From contig JAUNIS010000011.1 in the NCBI GenBank assembly GCA_030523325.1, positions 10,939-62,393 on the forward strand: a stretch of 51,455 nucleotides of DNA, given 5' to 3'. A program made the translations under genes and the position numbers. The stretch is from Phascolarctobacterium sp. (GTDB lineage: Bacteria; Bacillota; Negativicutes; Acidaminococcales; Acidaminococcaceae). The notes beneath the pieces were generated by a model that saw nothing but the letters and a program-made list of their open reading frames with translations, was not told the origin of the DNA and made no database searches. Of the stretch, positions 43,734 to 51,455 are shown one piece after another; the stretch's first letter is position 1; each line of letters starts with the position of its first letter.

Positions 43734-44955
43734 AAAACTTATTGAAAGCATTGATAAAAATCGCACAATGATTACGGAAAAGGATATGACATTAACTTAC
43801 GGGGAGTTTCTTGATTTAGTTAATGCTAAAGAAAAAGAACTGAAGTCAAGCGGGGCAGCTAATTCGCGAGCTCTTTATCTTGTGCAAGAGTCAACAGTCA
43901 TCGACGAATTAGTCACATGGATTGCTTGCCAAAACCTGGATATCGTGCCTGCAATTCTTCCACCTGACATTAAAAAGGAAAGCATTGATATAAATATTGC
44001 TGTTCCCGAAGAGGCTTGTATGGCTGTGCTGACTTCTGGTACAACTGGGAATCCTAAGGTTTTATTCCGTTCCTTTCATAGTTGGGCTGATTTTTTCTGC
44101 GTGCAGGATGAAATTTTTCATATAAATAAGGATACGGTGCTCTTTACTTCGGGAACACTATCATTTACCGGAAATTTAAATCTTTATATGGATTTATTTG
44201 CACTAGGTGCTAGCGTCATCGCTGTACGCGATTTTCATCCTAAAACTTGGCGTGAAGCTATCGTCAAGAATGGAGCAAATTACATTTACCTCATTCCTGC
44301 GAAAATGAAAGCGCTCGTGAAGGCTATCAAGGAACCAATTGATAGTGTTGAATATTTGGTGACTGGTTCTCAAAGCTTTGGCAAGGAGGATATTGCACTT
44401 ACTAAAAAAGCATTCCCTAACATTAAAGTTTGCCTTTATTATGGGGCAAGCGAGGCCAATTACATGACTTATGTGTGGGACAGCGAGATGGGGGACGACG
44501 CTCGTCTCATTGGCAAAGCTTTTCCAAAAATGGATTTGCGTTTAATTGACGGAGTTTTTTATACAAATAACACTTACGGGGTGATGGGTATTACCAATCC
44601 TTATTGCACCAATGACGAAGGCTTTCAGGACGAAGCTGGCAACTTTTATTTTCTCGGCCGTGTGGACGATCGTTTGAACGTGAACGGACGCAAATGCTCG
44701 GGCTATAAAATTTCTGAAGCCATGAAGCATGTTTTCGGTTTAGACGCACTTGCTGCAGTCCAAAAGGAGGCCGAGCGTGAATCTTTGGTGGTTTATTACG
44801 AGGGCAATGAATTGACCTTGCCTGTAACTGAACTGCGTAAATTGCTCAGGGAAGCTTTGGCTGATTACGAGCTGCCGAAGAAATTTATCAAGGTTGATTG
44901 CCTCCCTCGCACTGCTAATGGTAAAATTAAAGCAGTAAAAAATTTTAAGGCTTAA
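43723..44955 (+). CDS. Small AMP-forming acyl-CoA synthetase/ligase (ANL superfamily)
   Basis: This 410-residue adenylating enzyme is shorter than usual (about 500). The phosphate-binding loop is LTSGTTGNPKVLFRS, YGASEANYMTY is the A5-like motif, GRVDDRLNVNGRK is the hinge, and RTANGKIKA holds the catalytic lysine near the end. The N-terminal domain appears compressed. Its start lies inside the thiolase gene, so they are coupled. It probably activates a carboxylic acid as acyl-AMP for the neighbouring thiolase and hotdog enzymes; the acid and acceptor are unknown. Confidence 0.82.
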   Translation: MNYKKLIESIDKNRTMITEKDMTLTYGEFLDLVNAKEKELKSSGAANSRALYLVQESTVIDELVTWIACQNLDIVPAILPPDIKKESIDINIAVPEEACMAVLTSGTTGNPKVLFRSFHSWADFFCVQDEIFHINKDTVLFTSGTLSFTGNLNLYMDLFALGASVIAVRDFHPKTWREAIVKNGANYIYLIPAKMKALVKAIKEPIDSVEYLVTGSQSFGKEDIALTKKAFPNIKVCLYYGASEANYMTYVWDSEMGDDARLIGKAFPKMDLRLIDGVFYTNNTYGVMGITNPYCTNDEGFQDEAGNFYFLGRVDDRLNVNGRKCSGYKISEAMKHVFGLDALAAVQKEAERESLVVYYEGNELTLPVTELRKLLREALADYELPKKFIKVDCLPRTANGKIKAVKNFKA

Positions 44956-44974
44956 TTTTGCCTGGGAGAGCAAG

Positions 44975-45400
44975 ATGATTACTTTTAGAGATAGAGTGCG
45001 CTTTGGGGAAACGGATTGCATGGGTGTAGTGCATCACGTGAAATATTTTCATTGGTACGAGATGGGGAGAGTGAAATACTTAACCCTAGCCGGCTTCGAC
45101 GTGGATTGGATGCTGCATAACAATATTCACTTTCCTATTGTGGATTTACAGATGAGCTATAAAGCTTCCTGCAAATATGACGATGAATACGAGGTGCAAG
45201 TGGGCATCACCGACTTAAACCGCGCTCGTATGGATTTCATTTGCAAAATTTACCGCGTAAGTGATGGAACTTTAGTGGCTGAAGGTTCTTCACGCAATTT
45301 ATTCACCGACTCCACAGGAAAAATTACACGTCTTGACGCAAAATGGTACAACCCTTTAGAAAAAATGTATCAAGAACATAAAGAAAAAGCAGGCTGGTAA
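44975..45400 (+). CDS. YbgC/FadM-type hotdog acyl-CoA thioesterase, paralog 1
   Basis: This 141-residue 4-hydroxybenzoyl-CoA thioesterase family protein has VRFGETDCMGVVHHVKYFHW, with the catalytic Asp in ETDCMG, followed by EMGRVKYL. It is about half identical, by eye, to the 45940 gene. GGGAG precedes the ATG, 19 bases after the ligase. It likely hydrolyses an acyl-CoA made or used by the cluster. Its stop codon is inside the downstream terminator. Confidence 0.85.
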   Translation: MITFRDRVRFGETDCMGVVHHVKYFHWYEMGRVKYLTLAGFDVDWMLHNNIHFPIVDLQMSYKASCKYDDEYEVQVGITDLNRARMDFICKIYRVSDGTLVAEGSSRNLFTDSTGKITRLDAKWYNPLEKMYQEHKEKAGW

Positions 45401-45411
45401 GGCCTGCTTTT
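45385..45411. terminator. Bidirectional terminator overlapping the thioesterase stop
   Basis: AAAAGCAGGC (45385-45394) pairs with GCCTGCTTTT (45402-45411). The TAA stop is in the loop. On the minus strand it can end the tRNA-Arg transcript. Confidence 0.82.
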
Positions 45412-45420
45412 AATTTATTA

Positions 45421-45495
45421 TGGTGCGCCTGAAGGGAATCGAACCCCCGCACGTGATTCCGGAGACCACTGCTCTATCCACTGAGCTACAGGCGC
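45421..45495 (-). tRNA. tRNA-Arg (anticodon CCG)
   Basis: The minus strand folds into a cloverleaf. The acceptor is GCGCCTG/CAGGCGC with an encoded CCA (45423-45421), the D arm contains TAGCTCAGTGGATAGAGC, and the T loop is GTTCGATTC. The anticodon loop CTCCGGA places CCG at 45462-45460, reading the arginine codon CGG. It is flanked downstream by a shared terminator and upstream by repeat sequence. Confidence 0.95.
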
Positions 45496-45501
45496 GAAAG
45501 T

Positions 45502-45590
45502 AATTAGCAATTAGTAATTGTGGTATAAATCACTGCGCGATATATGATTGAAATATAAAGGTATGGATTAATTCTGCAGGTTTGCGTTTT
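45502..45590. repeat. Dispersed repeat, copy E
   Basis: AATTAGCAATTAGTAATTGTGG is followed by an ATAAATCAC..GCGATATAT dyad and then GGTTTGCG..CAAAC, the same order as copy D but with no right terminal tract. It lies in the presumed 5' leader of tRNA-Arg. Confidence 0.6.
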
Positions 45591-45660
45591 TCAAACGAGG
45601 GCTTTGCAGAAAATGTTAATTGAAAAAAGTTTGTGGGAAAATAATTCATTTGACTTGTTG

Positions 45661-45689
45661 ATTATAGCATAAAAAGGAAGTGCTTTCCA
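45661..45689 (-). promoter_or_regulatory. Possible promoter of tRNA-Arg
   Basis: On the minus strand, TGGAAA (45689-45684) and TATAAT (45666-45661) have 17-bp spacing. It would give a leader of about 160 nt with the repeat inside, which RNase P must remove. Confidence 0.4.
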
Positions 45690-45721
45690 TAATAAAAATT
45701 TTATATTACAGTTGGATAAAG

Positions 45722-45732
45722 TGTGATATAAT
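45722..45732 (+). promoter_or_regulatory. Extended -10 promoter for the second thioesterase operon
   Basis: TGTGATATAAT contains TGN directly before TATAAT (45727-45732), an extended -10; the -35 region is poor. The leader of about 200 nt would include repeat copy F. Confidence 0.5.
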
Positions 45733-45775
45733 ATCTCGGTGAACAAAATTTGTGAAATACAACTTTATGGAATTA

Positions 45776-45920
45776 GCATTTTGCGTAGAGCAATTAACAG
45801 TGAAGGAGCAAGCCTTTGGTTTGCGGATTAAAAAATGATTAATTAGTAATTATGGATAGTTTTGCTATGCAAAAGCCAACCACAATTGCTCATCGTACAT
45901 TGTTAATTTCTAATTTATTT
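45776..45920. repeat. Dispersed repeat, copy F
   Basis: It ends in CCACAATTGCTCAT..ATTGTTAATTTCTAATT, the inverse of the left end of copies D and E. A TTTTGCTATGCAAAA hairpin lies near 45864-45878 and GGTTTGCGG near 45819. Limits are approximate. Confidence 0.55.
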
Positions 45921-45939
45921 ATAGGAGACCAAAAGAATT

Positions 45940-46359
45940 ATGATCACAGTTAGGGGTAGAGTTCGTTTCAACGAAACTGATACCATGGGTGTAGTTTATC
46001 ATCCGAATTATTTGCATTGGTTCGAGATGGGACGCGTAGAATATTTGCGTGGGTGCGGTGTGTCCTTGAATGATTTGATGGACGACGGTATTCTTTTCCC
46101 CATTGCCGATGTGCAAATGCATTATATGAATTCCTGCAAATTTGATGACGAATATGAAGTTCAAGTTAAAATGGCTGCTTTTAATAGAGCTAAAATGGAT
46201 TTTTCTTGCAAAATTTATCGTGTTAAGGACGGGGCTTTGGCAGTGGAAGGAACTTGTCGCAATGTTTTTACGGACAGGGATGGCCGCGTGATTCGCTTAG
46301 CTCCGAAATGGTTTGATAAAATTAACGAAGCTTATAAGAATGAGGAAAAGGGTGAATAA
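45940..46359 (+). CDS. YbgC/FadM-type hotdog acyl-CoA thioesterase, paralog 2
   Basis: This 139-residue protein matches the 4HBT family through VRFNETDTMGVVYHPNYLHWFEMGR, carrying the catalytic aspartate in ETDTMG. It is a close paralog of the protein at 44975; both share HFP/LFPI-VQM and CKIYRVKDG-like blocks. The two copies are split by tRNA-Arg and repeats, but each sits by a related gene set. ATAGGAG lies before the ATG, and the CofE-like gene starts one base after its stop. The substrate is unknown. Confidence 0.85.
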   Translation: MITVRGRVRFNETDTMGVVYHPNYLHWFEMGRVEYLRGCGVSLNDLMDDGILFPIADVQMHYMNSCKFDDEYEVQVKMAAFNRAKMDFSCKIYRVKDGALAVEGTCRNVFTDRDGRVIRLAPKWFDKINEAYKNEEKGE

Positions 46360-46360
46360 G

Positions 46361-47014
46361 ATGGAAAATTTTGAGATTGTTCCTGTGCCCACTAGAATTT
46401 TAACTCATCACGATAATATTTGTGATGCGATTAATGAATATGGCAAGGATAAAATTGGTCCAGACGATGTTGTCTGTGTTGCTGAATCCGTTGTAGCGAT
46501 TACGCAAGGTCGTGCTTTGCGTTGTGAAGAATTAAAACCTGGCTTTTGGGCGAAGATTCTTAGCCAACTTTTTCCTTCCAAAGGGAGTATTGCTAGCTGG
46601 TATAGCATGCAAGCTCTCATCGATGCAGAAGGTGCTGGTCGAGTAATTTGGGCAGTCATCGTTGGTTTTGCTGCTAAATGCGTAGGTGTAAGCGGAACCT
46701 TTTATCGCATGGCTGGTGAGCAAGCTCGTCTGATTGACGATATTACTGGCACCATGCCGCCGTATGATAAGCATATTGTTTACGGACCTTCTAACCCGAC
46801 TAAGGTGTCTGAAGAAATCACAAAGGCTTGCGGTTGCTATGGTGCGGCTGTAGCTGACGTAAACGATTTAAAACGCAGTGCAGTTCTTGGTGTTTCCAAG
46901 GGTGTGGACTCAGACGAGGTCGCACAAATTTTAATTGACAATCCCTTTGGTAACGGTAGCGAGAAAACTCCTATCTGTATTATCAAAGACTATAAAAATA
47001 AAAAGAAAGCTTAA
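46361..47014 (+). CDS. CofE-like F420-0:gamma-glutamyl ligase domain protein
   Basis: This 217-residue protein resembles the CofE/F420_ligase domain: PTRILTHHDNICDAI, DVVCVAESVVAITQGR, and the later DITGTMPPYDKH and DVNDLKRSAVLG. No other F420 gene is visible in the window, and members in Firmicutes often lie far from F420 genes, so it probably ligates an amino acid such as glutamate to some other acid. ATG 46361 follows AAAAGGGTGA; earlier in-frame TTG at 46313 is within the thioesterase gene. It is coupled with the thioesterase and the next membrane protein. Confidence 0.7.
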   Translation: MENFEIVPVPTRILTHHDNICDAINEYGKDKIGPDDVVCVAESVVAITQGRALRCEELKPGFWAKILSQLFPSKGSIASWYSMQALIDAEGAGRVIWAVIVGFAAKCVGVSGTFYRMAGEQARLIDDITGTMPPYDKHIVYGPSNPTKVSEEITKACGCYGAAVADVNDLKRSAVLGVSKGVDSDEVAQILIDNPFGNGSEKTPICIIKDYKNKKKA

Positions 47015-47026
47015 GGAGGAAGAAAA

Positions 47027-47554
47027 ATGTTGTGTTTAATTTTAGAAATACTCGTTGGTCTTATTATCCTTGGCGTTCTGGCAGTCGCAATTTTTATCTC
47101 TATGCGTGGGGATTGCAATATGATTTTCGATGTCAAGAAAAGAGGCGAGCTCGTTGTCGATGCTGTTAGTGATGAGCGCTTAGATTTTTCCTGCTTGCTT
47201 CCGGTGTCTAATCCTGGTAAAGAAGAGGGGACGATCATCGATACATACATGCGTATCTATCTGCCTGACGAACAATACGACGATTTATTATTGCGTGGCA
47301 AGGTAAATTTCGAAGGGCGACTTCGCAAGGATGATTATTTCGAATGTTTACTTTTCCCTGAAGGCTGGAAGAAAAATTTAGTGTTACGTTTCGAAGCATA
47401 TCCAAGACATGGCAAAACTTTAAAAGAAGCACTCGCAAATGTTCCCGACGTAGACGTAGCATTTTATGCTGACTGTCGTGGTCGTAAAAATCTTTTCACC
47501 AAGAAAGAATTTTTCACGCTTACCGCTGAGGAATTGCGTGCTTTAGTTAAATAA
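47027..47554 (+). CDS. Membrane-anchored protein of unknown function
   Basis: This 175-residue protein has one N-terminal membrane helix (about residues 3-25, LILEILVGLIILGVLAVAIF) and a soluble part facing one side. The soluble part has a PGKEEGTIIDTYMRIYLP block and a C-terminal acidic stretch. I do not recognise a family. AAGGAGGA precedes the ATG, 12 bases after the CofE-like gene, so the three genes form a short operon closed by a terminator. It may tether the pathway to the membrane, which is speculative. Confidence 0.6.
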   Translation: MLCLILEILVGLIILGVLAVAIFISMRGDCNMIFDVKKRGELVVDAVSDERLDFSCLLPVSNPGKEEGTIIDTYMRIYLPDEQYDDLLLRGKVNFEGRLRKDDYFECLLFPEGWKKNLVLRFEAYPRHGKTLKEALANVPDVDVAFYADCRGRKNLFTKKEFFTLTAEELRALVK

Positions 47555-47571
47555 GGATGTGTTACATAACA

Positions 47572-47608
47572 ACGCAGGATTCTTTTTATGGAGTCCTGCG
47601 TCGTTTTA
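47572..47608 (+). terminator. Intrinsic terminator of the CofE-like operon
   Basis: ACGCAGGA (47572-47579) pairs with TCCTGCGT (47594-47601), followed by CGTTTTATT. Confidence 0.82.
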
Positions 47609-47932
47609 TTGTATAGGAAAAAAGAATCAATTAAAAATTTTTTTCACTATATTTAGCGTTGCATCCTAAAAGATTGCACAAAATACTGTAATGTTAATGT
47701 GTAAACTATGTTACGGAATAAATTATTTTTCGTAACTTTTAAAATGTATACATAATAAATTTAAAAAATTTCTTTTAGAAATCCGTTTTTTTAGAAAAAT
47801 TTCTAGATGCATAGAATAAGATTATTTAACGCAAATAATTACTGATGAAACACTAGGGAACGTGGAAAAAAGAAAGTGCGTTTTCAAGCCTTTTTAGACA
47901 CGAAAAAAAATTAAAAAATTTTCAAAAAGGTG
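47609..47932. other. AT-rich region upstream of the str operon
   Basis: No gene is seen. It has a dyad, GTTACG (47710-47715) with CGTAAC (47731-47736), followed by TTTTAAAA, and poly-T/A tracts (47775-47815). These could bend DNA or form an upstream element for the strong promoter at 47933. No rRNA or tRNA is present. Confidence 0.6.
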
Positions 47933-47961
47933 TTGACACACAGTAAGGGTGTTGGTATAAT
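47933..47961 (+). promoter_or_regulatory. Strong promoter of the str operon
   Basis: TTGACA (47933-47938) and TATAAT (47956-47961) are both consensus with 17-bp spacing, as expected for ribosomal protein genes. Confidence 0.88.
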
Positions 47962-48019
47962 AGACAAGTATTGCGGCAGAACTATGCCCTAACTATGCTC
48001 TTTTGCATGGAGGTAGAAC

Positions 48020-48265
48020 ATGGAGCTTGAAGCTTTGAAGCAAGCGACCCAACGAACTGTGGGCGTGAAAATGACTGAAAAAGCTGTTAAGAAGCAATTA
48101 GTTAAGTTGGTGTTTATAGCTAACGATGCTGATGAACACGTAGTTGAAAAACTTCGTGAGCTTTGCGAGACAAACAATATTTCCCCGTTGACGAGTTGGA
48201 ATATGTTAGAGCTTGGAAGAGCTTGCGGAATTCATGTTAAAGCGGCAGCTTGTGCAATACTTTAA
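48020..48265 (+). CDS. rplGB: L7Ae-like RNA-binding protein (RplGB/YbxF family)
   Basis: This 81-residue small L7Ae/L30e-fold protein binds K-turn RNA. It shows LVFIANDADEHVVEKLRELCETNNI and NMLELGRACGIHVKAAACAI, the conserved strand and C-terminal loop. In Firmicutes it commonly heads the rpsL-rpsG-fusA operon, as here. GGAGG precedes the ATG. It lies about 60 nt downstream of the strong promoter. Confidence 0.85.
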   Translation: MELEALKQATQRTVGVKMTEKAVKKQLVKLVFIANDADEHVVEKLRELCETNNISPLTSWNMLELGRACGIHVKAAACAIL

Positions 48266-48339
48266 TTTCGATAAGGGCTTGGCGAAAGTCAGGTTTTTAT
48301 AATCACTAAATCTAATTGTTTGGAAAGGAGGCTGACTAT

Positions 48340-48723
48340 ATGCCTACAATTAACCAATTGATTCGCAAAGGTAGAGAAGTTTTGAAATCTAAATCTACTG
48401 CTCCGGCATTGAAAGAATGCCCGCAAAAACGTGGCGTATGCACTCGTGTTTACACCACTACTCCGAAAAAACCTAACTCTGCACTTCGTAAAGTAGCTCG
48501 TGTGCGTTTGACCAACGGCATCGAAGTTACCGCTTACATTCCTGGTATCGGCCATAATCTGCAAGAACATAGTGTTGTTCTGATCAGAGGCGGCAGAGTT
48601 AAGGACCTTCCTGGTGTACGTTACCACATCATTCGCGGTGCACTGGATACTGCAGGCGTTGCTAACCGCAATCAATCCCGCTCTAAGTACGGTGCTAAGA
48701 AAGCAAAAGCTAAGAAAAAATAA
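48340..48723 (+). CDS. rpsL: 30S ribosomal protein S12
   Basis: S12 sits at the decoding centre. The protein of about 127 residues has [29 protein letters not shown] and [12 protein letters not shown]. The lysines linked to streptomycin resistance (E. coli Lys43 and Lys88 regions) are unchanged. ATG 48340 follows GGAAAGGAGG; TTG 48316 is rejected. It lies in the str operon order L7Ae-like, S12, S7, EF-G, EF-Tu. Confidence 0.97.
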   Translation: MPTINQLIRKGREVLKSKSTAPALKECPQKRGVCTRVYTTTPKKPNSALRKVARVRLTNGIEVTAYIPGIGHNLQEHSVVLIRGGRVKDLPGVRYHIIRGALDTAGVANRNQSRSKYGAKKAKAKKK

Positions 48724-48762
48724 TTCTTAAGCAAGCTCGATGAAAAACGAAAGAATGATTAG

Positions 48763-49245
<483 letters not shown>

Positions 49246-49272
49246 TAGCCTGACTCATTAGGAGGAAATACA

Positions 49273-51375
49273 GTGAGCAGACAAATCGCACTTGAAAAAA
49301 CAAGAAATATCGGCATCATGGCTCACATCGATGCAGGTAAAACTACCACTACCGAACGTATTCTGTTCTATACTGGCAGAACCCACAAAATCGGTGAAGT
49401 TCATGAAGGCGCAGCTACCATGGACTGGATGGTTCAAGAACAAGAACGTGGCATTACCATCACCTCTGCTTGCACAACCGCAATGTGGTCTGGTTCTGAA
49501 CACCAATTCGACACTCACCGCATCAACATCATCGACACCCCGGGCCACGTTGACTTCACCGTAGAAGTTGAACGTTCCCTCCGTGTACTCGATGGCTCTG
49601 TTGCAGTTTTCTGTGCTAAGGGTGGCGTTGAACCTCAATCTGAAACCGTATGGCGTCAGGCTGATAAATACAACGTACCTCGTATGGCTTATGTAAACAA
49701 AATGGACATCACCGGCGCAGACTTCTATCGTGTAGTTCGCATGATGAAAGAACGCCTGAATGCTAATGCAGTGCCCATTCAACTTCCGATCGGCTATGAA
49801 GATTCTTTCTCTGGCATGATCGATTTGATCAAAATGAAAGCCATCACTTACAATGATAAACTTGGTAAAGACGAAGTTTACGTTGATATTCCGGCTGACA
49901 TGATGGATCAAGCAGAAGAATACCGCATGGCTCTCATCGAAGCAGTTGCTGAATCCGATGACGAGCTTATGATGAAATACCTCGAAGGCGAGGAATTCAC
50001 CGAAGAAGAAATCATTACTGGTATCCGCAAACAAACTATTGCTTGCAAAATGACTCCGGTATGTTGCGGTTCTTCCTATAAAAATAAAGGCGTACAACCT
50101 TTACTCGACGCAGTCGTACAATTCATGCCTGCACCGACTGATATCCCGGCTATCAAAGGTGTTAACCCTGAAACCGGCGAAGAAGACGAAAGACCGGCTG
50201 GCGATGATCAACCGTTCTCCGCATTGGCATTCAAGATTATGACTGACCCCTTCGTTGGTAAGCTCGCATTCTTCCGCGTTTACTCTGGTACCTTAACCGC
50301 TGGCTCTTATGTTTATAATTCTACTAAGGGCAAACGCGAACGTATCGGCCGTATCCTGCAAATGCATGCTAACCACCGCGAAGAAATCGAACAAGTTTAC
50401 TCCGGCGATATCGCTGCTGCAGTAGGCTTGAAAGATACCACTACTGGTGATACTCTCTGCGACGAAAAAGCAGAAATTATTTTGGAATCCATGGTATTCC
50501 CTGATCCTGTAATTTCTGTAGCAGTTGAACCTAAGACCAAAGCTGACCAAGAAAAGATGGGCATTGCTTTGGCAAAACTTGCTGAAGAAGATCCTACCTT
50601 CCGCGTACACACTGATCCTGAAACTTCTCAAACCATTATTTCCGGTATGGGTGAGCTTCATCTGGACATCATCGTTGACCGTCTGCTTCGTGAATTCAAA
50701 GTAGGCTGCACTGTTGGTAACCCGCAAGTTGCTTATCGCGAAACTATTCGCAAAGCAGTTAAATCCGAAGGTAAATTCGTTCGTCAATCCGGTGGTAAAG
50801 GCCAATATGGTCATTGCTGGTTGGAAATTGTTCCTCAAGAACCTGGCCAAGGCTTCAAATTCGAGAACAAGATTGTTGGTGGTGCTATTCCTAAAGAATA
50901 CATCGCTCCGATTGAAGCCGGTGTTAAGGAAGCTATGGAAAACGGCGTAGTTGCTGGTTATCCTATGGTTGACATCGCAGTAACTGTTTATGACGGTTCC
51001 TACCATGAGGTCGACTCTTCTGAAATGGCTTTCAAGATTGCTGGTTCCATGGGTTTCAAGTCCGGTGCTGAAAAAGCTCAACCGGTTATCCTTGAACCTT
51101 ATATGAAAGTAGAAATCACAGTTCCTGAAGAATACATGGGCGATGTAATTGGCGACGTAAATTCTCGTCGTGGTCGCATCGAAGGTATGGAAGCTGTAAA
51201 TGGCGCACAAGTCATCAGAGCTTTCGTTCCTCTGGCTGAGATGTTCGGTTATGCAACTGACCTGCGCAGCAAGACCCAAGGTCGTGGCAACTACTCTATG
51301 GAAGTTGACCACTACGAAGATGTTCCTAAAAACATTGCAGAAGCAATTGTTGCTAAAAACAAAGGCACTAACTAA
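49273..51375 (+). CDS. fusA: Elongation factor G
   Basis: EF-G drives ribosome translocation with GTP. The 700-residue protein has the G1 loop AHIDAGKT (residues 17-24), the [10 protein letters not shown] region, [12 protein letters not shown], and the five-domain length expected. The start codon is GTG at 49273, after AGGAGG. It is uninterrupted and follows rpsG at 27 bases. Fusidic acid resistance positions were not examined in detail. Confidence 0.98.
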   Translation: MSRQIALEKTRNIGIMAHIDAGKTTTTERILFYTGRTHKIGEVHEGAATMDWMVQEQERGITITSACTTAMWSGSEHQFDTHRINIIDTPGHVDFTVEVERSLRVLDGSVAVFCAKGGVEPQSETVWRQADKYNVPRMAYVNKMDITGADFYRVVRMMKERLNANAVPIQLPIGYEDSFSGMIDLIKMKAITYNDKLGKDEVYVDIPADMMDQAEEYRMALIEAVAESDDELMMKYLEGEEFTEEEIITGIRKQTIACKMTPVCCGSSYKNKGVQPLLDAVVQFMPAPTDIPAIKGVNPETGEEDERPAGDDQPFSALAFKIMTDPFVGKLAFFRVYSGTLTAGSYVYNSTKGKRERIGRILQMHANHREEIEQVYSGDIAAAVGLKDTTTGDTLCDEKAEIILESMVFPDPVISVAVEPKTKADQEKMGIALAKLAEEDPTFRVHTDPETSQTIISGMGELHLDIIVDRLLREFKVGCTVGNPQVAYRETIRKAVKSEGKFVRQSGGKGQYGHCWLEIVPQEPGQGFKFENKIVGGAIPKEYIAPIEAGVKEAMENGVVAGYPMVDIAVTVYDGSYHEVDSSEMAFKIAGSMGFKSGAEKAQPVILEPYMKVEITVPEEYMGDVIGDVNSRRGRIEGMEAVNGAQVIRAFVPLAEMFGYATDLRSKTQGRGNYSMEVDHYEDVPKNIAEAIVAKNKGTN

Positions 51376-51416
51376 TAGAGCCTGATTCAAAACAAACTCA
51401 AGGAGGAAATTTCACA

Positions 51417-51455
51417 ATGGCAAAAGCTAAATATGAAAGAACTAAACCCCATCTG
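51417..51455 (+). CDS. tuf: Elongation factor Tu, 5' fragment cut by the window end
   Basis: Thirteen residues (MAKAKYERTKPHL) after an AGGAGG ribosome site match the N terminus of EF-Tu (family start MAKxKxxRxKPHV). It follows fusA by about 41 bases, as in standard str operons. Only the start is within the window. Confidence 0.93.
   Translation, partial: MAKAKYERTKPHL

Larger units (their letters stand above)
45496..45939. other. Intergenic region with divergent promoters and repeat halves
   Basis: No gene is seen in these 444 bases. Repeat copy E (45502-45590) and copy F (45776-45920) flank a central AT-rich stretch. That stretch holds a minus-strand promoter toward the tRNA (45661-45689) and a plus-strand extended -10 (45722-45732). 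Confidence 0.65.

Noticed and set aside
44975..45400. Thioesterase copy as a pseudogene
   Set aside because: The frame is full length with the catalytic Asp, a good ribosome site and a normal end.
48340..48723. Streptomycin-resistance change in rpsL
   Set aside because: The known lysine regions (KKPNS and GRVKDLPG) are wild type.
50293..51390. 365-residue minus-strand frame within fusA
   Set aside because: It is opposite a highly conserved EF-G gene with strong codon bias, which often leaves long antisense frames. No motif was seen.

Overview
The window reads as a chromosomal segment of an anaerobic Negativicutes bacterium (Acidaminococcaceae-like; Phascolarctobacterium or a close relative is my inference from protein style and gene content, not a database result). 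It is AT-rich with an AT-rich spacer style. It has Firmicutes-type promoters (TTGACA-17-TATAAT), strong AGGAGG ribosome binding sites, a T-box leader, and a str operon headed by an L7Ae-like protein. No prophage, insertion sequence or CRISPR array is seen.

Region 1 (1-1400): one MFS drug-type exporter closed by a bidirectional terminator. Region 2 (1448-20493): a molybdenum/selenium island. A three-subunit molybdenum hydroxylase (FAD, 2Fe-2S and Mo subunits, minus strand) is divergent from a long plus-strand set. That set carries NifS-like desulfurase, DUF3343 Se/S carrier-like protein, YqeC, YqeB, SelD, YedE-type Se/S importer, a solo TusA/YedF domain, XdhC, a ModE-type DNA-binding protein, a MocA/MobA-like nucleotidyltransferase, a xanthine/uracil permease and ModABC. 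It ends with a MoeA-like protein, MoaA, MoaC and a MogA-MoaE-like fusion. Together these would import purine, molybdate and selenium or sulfur, make the molybdenum cofactor, insert labile selenium, and hydroxylate a purine-like substrate.

Region 3 (20610-27950): CCA-adding enzyme, a C39-like cysteine peptidase lipoprotein, a beta-lactamase-fold protein that has lost its catalytic residues, MupG, PncC, a secreted protein of unknown function and NagA. Amino-sugar and peptidoglycan recycling is the common theme. Region 4 (27997-31864): a lone PotD-like binding protein, a PHP phosphoesterase, and a MatC/SLC13-type dicarboxylate permease with a small acidic protein.

Region 5 (31930-41603): leuCDB on the minus strand behind a T-box leader with a leucine-compatible specifier, then gltB-gltD. 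Region 6 (41602-47608): a folded intergenic element directly after gltD. It is followed by a little-known acyl-CoA-type cluster: MaoC-like hotdog protein, thiolase with an altered second active-site cysteine, small AMP-forming ligase, two paralogous hotdog thioesterases split by tRNA-Arg, a CofE-like protein and a membrane-anchored protein. Region 7 (47933-51455): str operon (L7Ae-like, rpsL, rpsG, fusA, start of tuf).

The most notable unexplained structures are three. First, a dispersed intergenic repeat family has 7-bp-phased terminal inverted repeats and hairpins with a compensatory base change; one copy sits between the leu T-box terminator and leuC. Second, the cloverleaf-like palindromic element after gltD has a partial duplicate. 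Third, the acyl-CoA-type cluster is built around a thiolase lacking the usual second cysteine.
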